Made by a program: the position numbers and the translations under genes | The notes under the pieces: model-generated | What the model was told of the DNA's origin: nothing | The model's database searches: none | What the model saw: only the letters and a program-made list of their open reading frames with translations | From: Kitasatospora terrestris | Lineage (GTDB): Bacteria; Actinomycetota; Actinomycetes; Streptomycetales; Streptomycetaceae | Assembly (NCBI RefSeq): GCF_039542905.1 | Contig: NZ_BAABIS010000001.1 | Span: 8,060,001-8,124,000, forward strand | Direction of reading: 5' to 3' | Length of the DNA stretch: 64,000 bases | Shown: positions 49,886 through 58,323 of the stretch, in pieces | Numbering within the stretch: position 1 is the stretch's first letter | How the letters are laid out: each line of letters begins with the position of its first letter

Positions 49886-51130
49886 TCAGGCTTCGGTGAT
49901 CGGCTCGGTCAGGCGGGCCTCGGAGGCGGTCAGCGCCCGGCGCAGCGCGCCGACTGCGACGGCGCTGTCGCCGAGGGCGGAGGCCCGGACGTTGGCCGGG
50001 ACCAGGGTGAGGTGCTGCAGGTGGCGGCGGACGGGCTCGAGCAGGGTCTCGCCGGCGCGGGAGAGGCCGCCGCCGATGACGACCAGTCCGGGGTCGAGCA
50101 GCAGGACGAGCACGGACAGCCCGTGGGCGAAGCGGGCGGCGGCCTGCTCGACCACGGCGACGGCCTCCGGGTCGCCGTCGCGGGCGGCGTCGAACAGCGG
50201 CGCCGTGTCCCCGCCGTCCCCCAGGGCGACACCGGCCTCCCGGGCCATCCCGCGGATCGCCGCGGCGCCGGCCAGCCGCTCGAACGGCCCGAGCTCGTCG
50301 GGGCCGAGCCGGTCGGCGGACCGGGCGGCCGGGGCGGCGGTGGGGGTGCCGGGTTGCAGGCGGACGAAGCCGAGTTCGCCGGCGGCGTTGGAGGCTCCGC
50401 GATGGGGGGTGCCGCCGATGACGATGCCGGCACCGATCCGCTCGCCCCACTGGACGAAGACGACGCTGTCGGCGCCGGTCGCGGCGCCGCGCCAGCGTTC
50501 GCCGAGGACGGCGAGGTCGACGTCGTTGTCGATGAGGACCGGGCAGTTGAGCCAGTCCCGCAGGCGGGGGACGACGGGGAGCCCGGCCCAGCCGGGGATG
50601 CTGGGGGCGAGCAGGACCTCGCCGCGCGCGGGGTCGACGACGCCGGGGGTGCCGACGCTGACGGCCCACAGGTCGCCGGGGGTGATGCCCGCCTCGGCGA
50701 CCGCGTCGTCGAGTGCCGTACGGACGGTGTCGAACAGGCGCGGGCCGTCGGTGCCGGGGGAGATCGCGACCCGGCGGGCGGCCCGGACCTCGCCGGCCAG
50801 GTCGGCGACCATCACCAGGACCTTGTGCGGCCCGATGTCGATGCCCGCCACGTGGCCGACGCCGGCGCGGAAGCGGACGTGCTGGGCGGGGCGGCCGACC
50901 GCGCCCGCGGCCTCGGGGGCCTCGGGCGCGGTCTCGACCAGGCCGTGTTCGGTGAGGGTGGCAAGGGCCCGGGTGACGGCCGGGCGGGAGAGGCCGGTGA
51001 GCGCGGCGAGGTCGGCGACCCGCAGGGTGCTGGACGAGGCCGTGCGGACCGCGTCGAGCACGGCGACGGCATTCATCCGCCGCATCACGTGCGGTCCGGT
51101 GGCGGCCCTTTGGCCGGACTCCGAGCTCAC
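49886..51130 (-). CDS. ROK-family transcriptional regulator
   Basis: The 414-residue protein has an N-terminal winged HTH (VAVLDAVRTASSSTLRVADL and LTGLSRPAVTRALATLTEHG). The ROK sugar-kinase-like domain has VAGIDIGPHKVLVMVADLAG, SVGTPGVVDP, IDNDVDLAVLGE and NAAGELGFV. The usual ROK zinc-binding C-x-C-x4-C stretch after the E-x-G-H segment is not present, so metal binding is doubtful. Start is GTG at 51130. It is divergent from the GH89 alpha-N-acetylglucosaminidase gene and likely regulates it in response to an amino sugar. Confidence 0.9.
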   Translation of the reverse strand: MSSESGQRAATGPHVMRRMNAVAVLDAVRTASSSTLRVADLAALTGLSRPAVTRALATLTEHGLVETAPEAPEAAGAVGRPAQHVRFRAGVGHVAGIDIGPHKVLVMVADLAGEVRAARRVAISPGTDGPRLFDTVRTALDDAVAEAGITPGDLWAVSVGTPGVVDPARGEVLLAPSIPGWAGLPVVPRLRDWLNCPVLIDNDVDLAVLGERWRGAATGADSVVFVQWGERIGAGIVIGGTPHRGASNAAGELGFVRLQPGTPTAAPAARSADRLGPDELGPFERLAGAAAIRGMAREAGVALGDGGDTAPLFDAARDGDPEAVAVVEQAAARFAHGLSVLVLLLDPGLVVIGGGLSRAGETLLEPVRRHLQHLTLVPANVRASALGDSAVAVGALRRALTASEARLTEPITEA

Positions 51131-51245
51131 TGCCTCACCTGTTCCCCTCCGGTCGGCGGCGTCTTCGGGGCCGGCCGTCCTCGCACTGTACGGGGAGCGT
51201 TCGAGCGTTCTCGACGCGCCCCTTGACGCGGTGGAGTGTCCCGCC

Positions 51246-51274
51246 AATATCTTACGAACGATCCGTTAATAATT
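51246..51274. promoter_or_regulatory. A/T-rich imperfect dyad between ROK and GH89 genes
   Basis: The arms AATATCTTACG (51246-51256) and CGTTAATAATT (51264-51274) match in seven of eleven positions around a 7-base centre. It stands out as A/T-rich and lies 31 bp before the GH89 start, so it is a candidate ROK operator or promoter -10/-35 region. Confidence 0.45.
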
Positions 51275-51304
51275 GTCCTCCGTCCCCACCGGAAGGGGCA
51301 CCCC

Positions 51305-53926
51305 GTGCGGAACCCCCGCGCCCGCCGCCATCCCCGCCGTCCCCGCCGCGCGAGCCCACGGTCAGCAACCGTCTCGGCCTTCGCCCTCGCGCTCCTCGGC
51401 GGCCTGCTGGCCGCCGCCCCCACCACCCCGGTCGCCGCCGCCGACGCCTTCGACCCGGCCCCCGCCCGCGCCGCCCTCGCCAGGCTGCTCCCGCAGCAGG
51501 CCGCCCAGTTCACCCTGGAACCGGTGGTCCGGCCCGCCGCCGGCGACTGGTTCTCGGTCTCCGGCACCACGGGCGCCGTCGTGGTCCGCGGCACCAGCCC
51601 CGCCGTACTGCTCAGCGGCGTCAACGAGTACCTGCACTCCACCGCCCGGGTCGACCTCGGCTGGCCCGGCGACAGCACCGGCCGCCTCCCGGCCACCCTG
51701 CCCGCGCCGAACGCCGCGACCCGCTCCGCCTCCGTGCCGCACCGCTTCGCGCTGAACGACACCGACGACGGCTACTCGGGTGCCTACCGCGACTGGCCCG
51801 GCTGGGAACGGCAGCTGGACGTGCTCGCCCTGCACGGCGTCAACGAGGTGTTCGTCCCGATCGGCACCGAGTCGGCGTACGTCGACGCCCTCCAGGAGTT
51901 CGGCTACACCCCCGGCGAGCTGCTCGGCTGGGTCCCCGGCGCGGCGCACCAGCCGTGGTGGCTGCTGCAGAACATGTCGGGCTTCGCCGGCCCGGTGACC
52001 GAGGCGCAGCTCGCCGACCGTGCGGCGCTCGGCCGCAGGATCGCCGACCGGGCCCGGGAGCTGGGCATGACGCCCGTCCTGCCGGGCTACTTCGGTACCG
52101 TGCCGCCCGGCTTCACCGCCCGCAACCCCGGCGGGACGACGGTTCCGCAGGGCAGCTGGGTGGGCTTCCAGCGCCCCGACTGGCTGGACCCGCGCACGCC
52201 GGTCTTCGCCGACCTGGCCGCCTCGTTCTACCGCCACCAGCGGGCGCTGCTCGGCGACTCGACGGCGTACAAGATGGACCTGCTGCACGAGGGCGGAAAC
52301 GCCGGCAGCGTGCCGGTCGGCGACGCGGCCAAGGCCGTGATGGCGTCGCTGCAGACCGCGCACCCCGGTGCGACCTGGGTGCTGCTGGGCTGGCAGAACA
52401 ACCCGTCCCCGCAGATCGTCGACGCCGTCGACCGGAGCCGGCTGCTGATCGTCGACGGCCTGTCGGACCGCTACGACGGCCTCGACCGCGAGGCGGCCTG
52501 GCACGGTGCCCCGTACGCATTCGGCACCATCCCCAACTTCGGCGGCCACACCACCATGGGCGCCAACACCGGGGTCTGGGCCACCCGCTTCGAGCAGTGG
52601 CGGACCAGGGCGGGCAGTGCCCTGCAGGGCATCGCGTACCTGCCGGAGGGCACCGGCGGCAATCCGGCCGCGTTCGAGCTGTTCACCGAACTGGCTTGGC
52701 GCATCGGTCCGGTGGACCAGGCGGCGTGGTTCGCCGACTATGCGGCCCGCCGCTACGGCGGCGCCGACCCGCACGCCGCCAAGGCGTGGGAGCTGCTGCG
52801 CAGCGGCCCGTACTCGATGCCGTCCGGCACCTGGAGCGAGGCGCAGGACAGCCTGTTCACCGCCCGGCCCTCGCTGACCGCGACCACCGCGGCCTCCTGG
52901 AGCCCCACCGCGATGCGCTACGACCCGTCCACCGTGCAGCGCGCCCTCGCCGAACTGCTCCAGGTCGCACCGGCGTTGCGTGCCACCGACGCGTACCGCT
53001 TCGACCTGGTCGACACCGCCCGGCAGGCGCTGGCCAACCGCAGCCGCACCCTGCTGCCGCAGCTGAAGGCAGCCTACGACGCCAAGGACCTGACCGCGTT
53101 CCGGGCCCGAGCCGCCGAGTGGAAGTCCGACCTGGCCCGGCTGGACGCGCTGCTCGCCACCGACACCCGGTTCCTGCTCGGCCCCTGGCTGAACGCGGCC
53201 CGCGCCTGCAGCACCGACAGCGCCCGCCAGGCGACGTGCGAGTACGACGCCCGCTCGGTGCTCACCACCTGGGGGACCCGCTCCGGCAGTGAGGGCGGCG
53301 GCCTGCACGACTACGCGAACCGCGAATGGTCCGGCCTGGTCGCGGACTTCTACGCGATGCGCTGGAGCGCCTACCTGGACGGGCTGGACAGCGCCCTCAC
53401 CACCGGCCGGGCCCCGGCCGCGATCGACTGGTTCGCCGTCGAGGACGCCTGGAACCGCGAACGCGACACCTTCCCGGCCGCCGCGAGCGGCGACCCGGTC
53501 GCCGAGGCCACCGCCGTCCGAGACGCCCTCCCGCCGCTCCCCGTCTCCGGCCCGGTCACCGGCGTCGGCGGCGCCTGCGTGGACGTCACCGGCGGCAACT
53601 CCGCCAGTGGCACCAGGCTCCAGCTCCACACCTGCAACGGCACCCCGGCGCAGACCTGGACGCTGCCCGGCGACGGCACCCTCCGGGCGTTCGGCAAGTG
53701 CATGGACGTCACCAACGGCGCCACCACTCCCGGCACCGGCGTCCAGCTCTGGGACTGCAACGGCACCGCCGCGCAGACCTGGGCGCGCCGCACCGACCGG
53801 ACGCTGCAGAACACCAAGTCCGGCCTGTGCCTGGACGCCTACGGCGGCAGCGGCGCCAACGGCACCCGCCTGATCGTCTGGACCTGCGCTGCCACCGCCA
53901 ACCAGCAGTGGACGACTGCGAGTTGA
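51305..53926 (+). CDS. Secreted GH89 alpha-N-acetylglucosaminidase with ricin-type lectin domain
   Basis: The 873-residue protein has a long basic Sec signal (ending near VAAADAF, about residue 46). A GH89 domain follows with SGVNEYLHS, HRFALNDTDDGYSGAYRDWP, WERQLDVLALHGVNEVFVPI, PVLPGYFGTVPPGF, the acidic YKMDLLHEGGNAG and WVLLGWQNNPSPQI. The helical C-terminal NAGLU region comes next. The last 130 residues form a beta-trefoil (CBM13) with three repeats ending QLHTCNGTPAQTW, QLWDCNGTAAQTW and IVWTCAATANQQW. It removes terminal alpha-linked GlcNAc from glycans outside the cell. GTG 51305 follows GAAGGGG. Confidence 0.94.
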   Translation: MRNPRARRHPRRPRRASPRSATVSAFALALLGGLLAAAPTTPVAAADAFDPAPARAALARLLPQQAAQFTLEPVVRPAAGDWFSVSGTTGAVVVRGTSPAVLLSGVNEYLHSTARVDLGWPGDSTGRLPATLPAPNAATRSASVPHRFALNDTDDGYSGAYRDWPGWERQLDVLALHGVNEVFVPIGTESAYVDALQEFGYTPGELLGWVPGAAHQPWWLLQNMSGFAGPVTEAQLADRAALGRRIADRARELGMTPVLPGYFGTVPPGFTARNPGGTTVPQGSWVGFQRPDWLDPRTPVFADLAASFYRHQRALLGDSTAYKMDLLHEGGNAGSVPVGDAAKAVMASLQTAHPGATWVLLGWQNNPSPQIVDAVDRSRLLIVDGLSDRYDGLDREAAWHGAPYAFGTIPNFGGHTTMGANTGVWATRFEQWRTRAGSALQGIAYLPEGTGGNPAAFELFTELAWRIGPVDQAAWFADYAARRYGGADPHAAKAWELLRSGPYSMPSGTWSEAQDSLFTARPSLTATTAASWSPTAMRYDPSTVQRALAELLQVAPALRATDAYRFDLVDTARQALANRSRTLLPQLKAAYDAKDLTAFRARAAEWKSDLARLDALLATDTRFLLGPWLNAARACSTDSARQATCEYDARSVLTTWGTRSGSEGGGLHDYANREWSGLVADFYAMRWSAYLDGLDSALTTGRAPAAIDWFAVEDAWNRERDTFPAAASGDPVAEATAVRDALPPLPVSGPVTGVGGACVDVTGGNSASGTRLQLHTCNGTPAQTWTLPGDGTLRAFGKCMDVTNGATTPGTGVQLWDCNGTAAQTWARRTDRTLQNTKSGLCLDAYGGSGANGTRLIVWTCAATANQQWTTAS

Positions 53927-53934
53927 CCTGCGCG

Positions 53935-53965
53935 GACCCGGCCCGACCGGTGATCGGGCCGGGTC
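53935..53965. terminator. Bidirectional hairpin between GH89 and a hypothetical gene
   Basis: Perfect 12-bp arms GACCCGGCCCGA and its complement enclose CCGGTGA. It starts eight bases after the GH89 stop and ends six bases before the stop of the convergent gene. Confidence 0.8.
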
Positions 53966-53971
53966 ACCGGT

Positions 53972-54301
53972 TCAGTCGTACCAGGACGCCTCGGTGGGGC
54001 GGGCGTTGTGGGGCATCGGCCGCTCCGGCATCGGCAACCGGTCGTCGCCCGCCACCAGCGTGCACGCCGGTTCCCCGTGCAGGGCGGCGGGCATCGCCAC
54101 TTCGACCGACGCCTCGGTCGGTGGGTCGCCCGGCAGCACCGCCCGGAGCACGTGCATCTCGGCGTGGTGGCCGTGCAGGCGCTCGTCGGCCGCCCCGTGG
54201 CCGTTGACCAGCAGCTCGAGTTCCCGGACGGTGCCGAGGGTCACCCTGGTGGTGATCGAGTTGCCGGCGTATTCGAGGTGGTAGAAGTACTCGCGTCCCA
54301 T
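53972..54301 (-). CDS. Conserved hypothetical protein
   Basis: The 109-residue protein starts MGREYFYHLEYAGNSITTRV. It continues TLGTVRELELLVNG, a His-rich central helix region and EASVEVAMPAALHGEPACTL, then ends in a Pro-rich tail. It has no signal peptide or membrane helix and I do not recognise a domain. Codon use is that of a real gene and a plausible start exists at 54301. The neighbours (convergent GH89 gene, upstream CorA gene on the same strand 60 bp away) give no functional hint. Confidence 0.6.
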   Translation of the reverse strand: MGREYFYHLEYAGNSITTRVTLGTVRELELLVNGHGAADERLHGHHAEMHVLRAVLPGDPPTEASVEVAMPAALHGEPACTLVAGDDRLPMPERPMPHNARPTEASWYD

Positions 54302-54361
54302 GACCGCCTCCCGGTGTGTCGACCGATTCCCTCCATGGTCGCATCCGGCGGGGGCGGGCGC

Positions 54362-55399
54362 TCAGCCCGGCGGACGGTGGTGGTTGAGGCCGGGGACCGG
54401 CGGTGCCGCCTGGCCCCGGCGGTGGTGCAGCCACGCGTACAGGACCGTGCAGGGCAGGACCAGACCGATCACGCTGAGTGTGACGAAGGCGCCCAGGCTG
54501 CTGATGTGCTCGACCAGCCAGCCGAAGTTCTGGCCGAAGAAGCCGACCACGAAGGAGAGCGGCAGGAACACCGTCGCCACGATGGTCAGCCGCTCCATGG
54601 TGGCGGTCTGCCGCAGGTTGATCCGGTTCTGCTCGACCGAGATCACCGCGATGTCGGCCTCCAGCACGGTCGCCAGCAGGTCGCGCTGGGCGGCCACCTC
54701 CTCGTTGACCAGCAGCAGGTGGTCATGGACGTCCCGGAAGTACGGCAGCAGCTCGGCGGGCGCCTGCCCGGGGGCCAGGCGGCGGGCCAGCACGGCGAGC
54801 AGCGGATGCACGGCCCGGTAGAAGTCGGTCGCCTCCCGGCGCAGGAAGTAGATCCGCTCGGTCGGGGCGACCGTGCCGGAGAAGACCGTCGCCTCGATCT
54901 GCTCGATGTCGCGGTCGAGCTCGGCGACCACCGGGGCGTAGCTGTCGACGACCTGGTCCAGGATCGCCCACAGGGTCGAGGCGCTGCCGGTCCGCAGCAG
55001 CTCAGGGCGGCGCTCCAGGCGGCTGCGGGCCCCGGTCAGCTCGCTGGCGATGCCCTGGCGGACGGTGATCACGAAATGCTCGGCGAGGAACACGCTGATC
55101 TCGCCGGTGTCGATCTCCTCGCGCTCGTCGTCGTAGCGCGCGGTCCGCAGGATGATCAGCTCGGTGCCGTCCTCGTACTTCTCCGCCTTCGGCCGCAGGT
55201 GGAACGCCTGCGCGTCCTCGACCGCCAGCTCGTGCAGGCCGAACGCGCCGCGCACCCGCTCCAGCTCCTCCGGCGTCGGCTCGAACAGCCCGAGCCAGAC
55301 GAACCCGCCCTGCACCCGGCGCGCGGCGGCCTCCTCCAGAGGCATCGGCCCCTGCTGCTGGCGCCGGCCGTCCTCGTAGTGCGCGCAGTCGACGATCAT
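54362..55399 (-). CDS. CorA-family divalent cation transporter with altered GMN motif
   Basis: The 345-residue protein has the CorA cytosolic domain (WLGLFEPTPEELERVRGAFG, HELAVEDAQAFHLRPKAEKY, ELIILRTARYDDE) and a long helix. Two C-terminal membrane helices follow (ERLTIVATVFLPLSFVVGFF, then AFVTLSVIGLVLPCTVLYAW). The loop after the first helix reads FGQNFG where Mg-selective CorA proteins have YGMNF, so the Met of GMN is Gln. Selectivity may therefore differ (Zn-type ZntB proteins also vary here). ATG 55399 has GGGAGG nine bases upstream. Confidence 0.9.
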   Translation of the reverse strand: MIVDCAHYEDGRRQQQGPMPLEEAAARRVQGGFVWLGLFEPTPEELERVRGAFGLHELAVEDAQAFHLRPKAEKYEDGTELIILRTARYDDEREEIDTGEISVFLAEHFVITVRQGIASELTGARSRLERRPELLRTGSASTLWAILDQVVDSYAPVVAELDRDIEQIEATVFSGTVAPTERIYFLRREATDFYRAVHPLLAVLARRLAPGQAPAELLPYFRDVHDHLLLVNEEVAAQRDLLATVLEADIAVISVEQNRINLRQTATMERLTIVATVFLPLSFVVGFFGQNFGWLVEHISSLGAFVTLSVIGLVLPCTVLYAWLHHRRGQAAPPVPGLNHHRPPG

Positions 55400-55444
55400 C
55401 CCTCCCATCCTCCCGCCGGGCGGGGAGCGGGGCACGCGCTGGCG

Positions 55445-55786
55445 TCACCAGTCGCGCTCGGCGACCAACTCCTCGATGTCGGCGTCCGCGAAGCCGTACG
55501 CGGTGGCGACGAACCAGAAGTCCTCGGCGATGGTCTCCCGCGCCACCGTCTCGATCTCGCTGTCCGCCTCCTCGAACGCGGTCTGCAGCTCGTTGAACTC
55601 CTCGGTCGCGGCAGCGGTCAGCACGTACAGTGCCCCGAGGTCGGCCGGACGCTCGGCCTCGATCCGCTCGCACAGCCGCACCAGGACGGCCTTCCCCAGA
55701 TCGACCACGTGGTCCGGGTAGTACCCGTCGGCGTACATCGCCTCCAGGAAGGCGTGCCGGGCGATCTGCTGGTTGGTGATGGTCAT
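55445..55786 (-). CDS. DUF5713 family protein
   Basis: The 113-residue protein reads as a complete DUF5713 protein: FLEAMYADGYYPDHVVDLGK, VLVRLCERIEAERP, LYVLTAAATEEFNELQTAFE, ADSEIETVARETIAEDFWFV and AYGFADADIEELVAERDW. The family is all-helical and functionally unknown. ATG 55786 begins the conserved core; 22 codons of open frame upstream were not included. It is 45 bp upstream of the CorA gene on the same strand, so co-transcription is possible. Confidence 0.88.
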   Translation of the reverse strand: MTITNQQIARHAFLEAMYADGYYPDHVVDLGKAVLVRLCERIEAERPADLGALYVLTAAATEEFNELQTAFEEADSEIETVARETIAEDFWFVATAYGFADADIEELVAERDW

Positions 55787-56035
55787 GGCGTCGCGGTCCC
55801 GTCGCTGAGGTGGCTGCGCTGTCCCGTGGATCATGGACCACACCACCGACACCGGCTACGGCGTGCCGCAGGTCGGGGTGAACGCGTGGAGTGCTCCGTG
55901 ACCGTGACCGCTCCGAGGAGGTCCGGCGGCAGACAGCCCTCCAGCGGCGCGACGCAGGTCTCCGAGTGAGCGAGCGGCCTCCAGGCCGTGGCCCACACGG
56001 GCCCACTGGGGCCGGGAGTCCCGTGCCGGGGTGAC

Positions 56036-56971
56036 TCAGGCTCCGGAAGGGACCAGCACCAGGCGGCCGCGCGTGCCGCCCGCCGCGAGGCGGTCGTGGG
56101 CCTCGGCCGCGCGCTCCAACGGGAGGACGTCGGCGACCCGCAGGGTCAGGTCCATGGCGGCGAGCTCGGCCAGGGCGGCCCCGTCGGCACTGATCCACTG
56201 CTGGTGGACCCGGATGCCGCGCAGCGGGGGCGGGGCCGAACCGCCGACCACCGTGACGTAGGCACCCCCGGTGCGGACGGCGGCCAGGGCGCGGATTCCG
56301 AGTCCTGCCGTGTCGAGCGCGCCGTCGGTGCCGCCCGGCACCAGGCGCCGGACCTCGCACGCCAGGTCGGAGATGTCGTCACCGACGATCCACTCCGCGC
56401 CGAGACTCCGGACGAACTCCTCGTCGGCGGAGCGGACCTGGGCGACCACCCGCAGGCCGCGCCGCACGGCCAGTTCCACGGCGAAGCCGCCGACCGCGCC
56501 CGCCGCCCCGGTCACCAGCACGGTGTCCCCCGCGGCGAGATCGAGCAGGTCGAGGGACTGCAAGGCGGTGAGGCCGTTCAACGGCAGTGTCGCCGCGGCC
56601 GCGGCAGGAACACCGGGCGGGGCGGGCGCGACCGCTGCCGCGTCCAGGACCAGGCGCTCGGCGTAGGCGCCCAGCGACACGTCGAGCAGGTCACGCAGCC
56701 CGATCACCCGCTGCCCCGGCGTGAACGCCGTGACCCCCGCTCCGATCCGGTCGACCACGCCCGCGACGTCCCAGCCGATGCCCGTCTGCTCGCGGGCGGC
56801 CATCAGCCCCGCCGCGACGAGCGCGCCGGAGCGGGTGACCAGGTCGACGGGATTGACCGTCGCGGCCTCGACCCGGATCCGCACCTGGCCGGCGCCGGGT
56901 TCCGGCAGGCGGACCGTCACCGTCCCGAGGACCTCGGATCCGCCGTAACCGCGGGCGACCACCGCCCTCAT
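56036..56971 (-). CDS. NADP-dependent quinone-oxidoreductase-like protein (MDR family)
   Basis: The 311-residue medium-chain reductase lacks the structural zinc cysteines. It shows VNPVDLVTRSGAL, GWDVAGVVDRIGAGVTAFTP, PLNGLTALQSLDLLDLAAGD and the nucleotide motif VLVTGAAGAVGGFAVELA, then the C-terminal AHDRLAAGGTRGRLVL. It probably reduces quinones or enones with NADPH. I use ATG 56971 (GAAGAG upstream); ATG 56989 is possible. It is divergent from an HxlR-type regulator across a palindromic operator, the standard HxlR/reductase pairing. Confidence 0.9.
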   Translation of the reverse strand: MRAVVARGYGGSEVLGTVTVRLPEPGAGQVRIRVEAATVNPVDLVTRSGALVAAGLMAAREQTGIGWDVAGVVDRIGAGVTAFTPGQRVIGLRDLLDVSLGAYAERLVLDAAAVAPAPPGVPAAAAATLPLNGLTALQSLDLLDLAAGDTVLVTGAAGAVGGFAVELAVRRGLRVVAQVRSADEEFVRSLGAEWIVGDDISDLACEVRRLVPGGTDGALDTAGLGIRALAAVRTGGAYVTVVGGSAPPPLRGIRVHQQWISADGAALAELAAMDLTLRVADVLPLERAAEAHDRLAAGGTRGRLVLVPSGA

Positions 56972-57026
56972 GAGCTCTTCATCGATCATGTCGCACACCG
57001 TAGGGATCGCTACTCTCCATCAGGAA

Positions 57027-57048
57027 GTACGCACTTCGAAGTGCCTAC
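57027..57048. promoter_or_regulatory. HxlR-type palindromic operator
   Basis: A 22-bp near-perfect palindrome with core GCACTTCGAAGTGC and ends GTAC / CTAC lies 18 bp before the HxlR gene and 55 bp before the reductase start. It is the likely binding site of the divergent HxlR regulator. Confidence 0.75.
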
Positions 57049-57066
57049 GGCACCGGAAGGGGAGCC

Positions 57067-57465
57067 ATGTCCACCCGCACCGCCGCCCAGCGCCGAGCCG
57101 AGGCGGGCAGCGCCTACGACGCCTACCTCGCGGAATGCCCCGCCCGGCAGCTGCTGGACCGCATCGCCGACAAGTGGGTCAGCCTCGCCGTCAACGCGCT
57201 CGCCGACGGGCCGCAGCGGTACAGCGACCTCCACCGCAGACTGGCGAGCGTGAGCCAGAAGATGCTCACGCAGACCCTGCGCCACCTGGAGCGGGACGGG
57301 CTGGTGTCGCGGACGGTGACCCCCGCCGTCCCGGTCCGCGTCGACTACGAACTGACCGCGCTCGGCCGCTCGCTGCTGCCGGTCATGTGCGCGATCAAGG
57401 GCTGGGCGGAGGAGCACATGGACGAGGTGCACGCCGCCCGCACCGCCTACGACGCCCCGAGCTGA
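57067..57465 (+). CDS. HxlR-family winged-helix regulator
   Basis: The 132-residue protein has the HxlR core: AECPARQLLDRIADKWVSLA with the conserved N-terminal Cys of redox/aldehyde-sensing members (residue 24 or so). RYSDLHRRLASVSQKMLTQT, LRHLERDGLVSRTV, VRVDYELTALGRSLLPV and the C-terminal dimer helix follow. It is divergent from a quinone-reductase-like gene, which it probably represses until electrophilic or oxidative stress modifies the cysteine. Confidence 0.92.
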   Translation: MSTRTAAQRRAEAGSAYDAYLAECPARQLLDRIADKWVSLAVNALADGPQRYSDLHRRLASVSQKMLTQTLRHLERDGLVSRTVTPAVPVRVDYELTALGRSLLPVMCAIKGWAEEHMDEVHAARTAYDAPS

Positions 57466-57546
57466 CGGCCCGGGGGAGTTTCCGCGCGTGGTAAGCCGTC
57501 AGCGAACCACCGCATGGCCACACGGGCGAGCGCGCAGTCTGAGGGC

Positions 57547-58218
57547 ATGGATGTCATCGAGGTACTGCCGAGGCTGCGCATGCTCCGCTTCCCGGTGGGC
57601 GCGGCCTACCTGTGGCGGGACGGCGACGGACTGACCCTGATCGACACGGGCACCGCCGACTGCGCGGCGAGGATCGAGGAAGTCCTCGACGGCGAGCTGC
57701 GGCGGATCGTCCTGACGCACTGGCACGAGGACCACACGGGCTCGGCCGCCGAACTGGCCGCCCGGCACGGGGCGCAGGTCGTCGCCCACCGCTCGGAGGC
57801 GCCGGTGATCCGGGGCGAGGCCGCCGGGGCGCCTGCGGTGCTGGAGGAGTTCGAGATACCGATCCGTGCCGCCCTCCCGCCCCTGCCGCCGGCGCCGCCG
57901 TGCCGGGTCGACCGGGAGGTGGAGGACGGCGACGTGCTGGACTTCGGCGGCGGGGCCGTGGTGGTCGCGGTGCCCGGGCACACGGACGGGTCGATCGCCC
58001 TCCACCTGCCCGGGCCGCGGGTGCTGTTCACCGGCGACGCGGTCGCCAATGTCGGGCGGACGATGCTGGGCGTCTTCAACACCGACCGCGGCCGGGCCGT
58101 CGCGTCGCTGCACCGGCTGGCCGAACTGGACGTCGACACGGCGGTCTTCGGGCACGGCGACCCTCTCGCCCACGGCGCCGGGGCGGCCCTCCGGCAGGCT
58201 GCCGGGGCAACGGGGTGA
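57547..58218 (+). CDS. MBL-fold metallo-hydrolase
   Basis: The 223-residue protein has the metallo-beta-lactamase fold. LIDTGTADCAARIEEVL is followed by the H-x-H-x-D-H site in IVLTHWHEDHTGSAAEL. The second-ligand His is in VVAVPGHTDGSIAL, and Asp in VLFTGDAVANV and His in AVFGHGDPL complete the di-metal site. It belongs to the small hydrolase (glyoxalase II-like) group. Substrate unknown. ATG 57547 begins the conserved strand; GAGGGC lies upstream. Confidence 0.9.
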   Translation: MDVIEVLPRLRMLRFPVGAAYLWRDGDGLTLIDTGTADCAARIEEVLDGELRRIVLTHWHEDHTGSAAELAARHGAQVVAHRSEAPVIRGEAAGAPAVLEEFEIPIRAALPPLPPAPPCRVDREVEDGDVLDFGGGAVVVAVPGHTDGSIALHLPGPRVLFTGDAVANVGRTMLGVFNTDRGRAVASLHRLAELDVDTAVFGHGDPLAHGAGAALRQAAGATG

Positions 58219-58323
58219 CCTGGGTCCGTCGCCTCGGCGCCGTGGGGGTGGACGCTGCCGCAGGAGCGCTGGTCGGGGCGGATGAGCCACGGCCGATGCG
58301 TCCGTGGACCGTACGGCCGGGTC

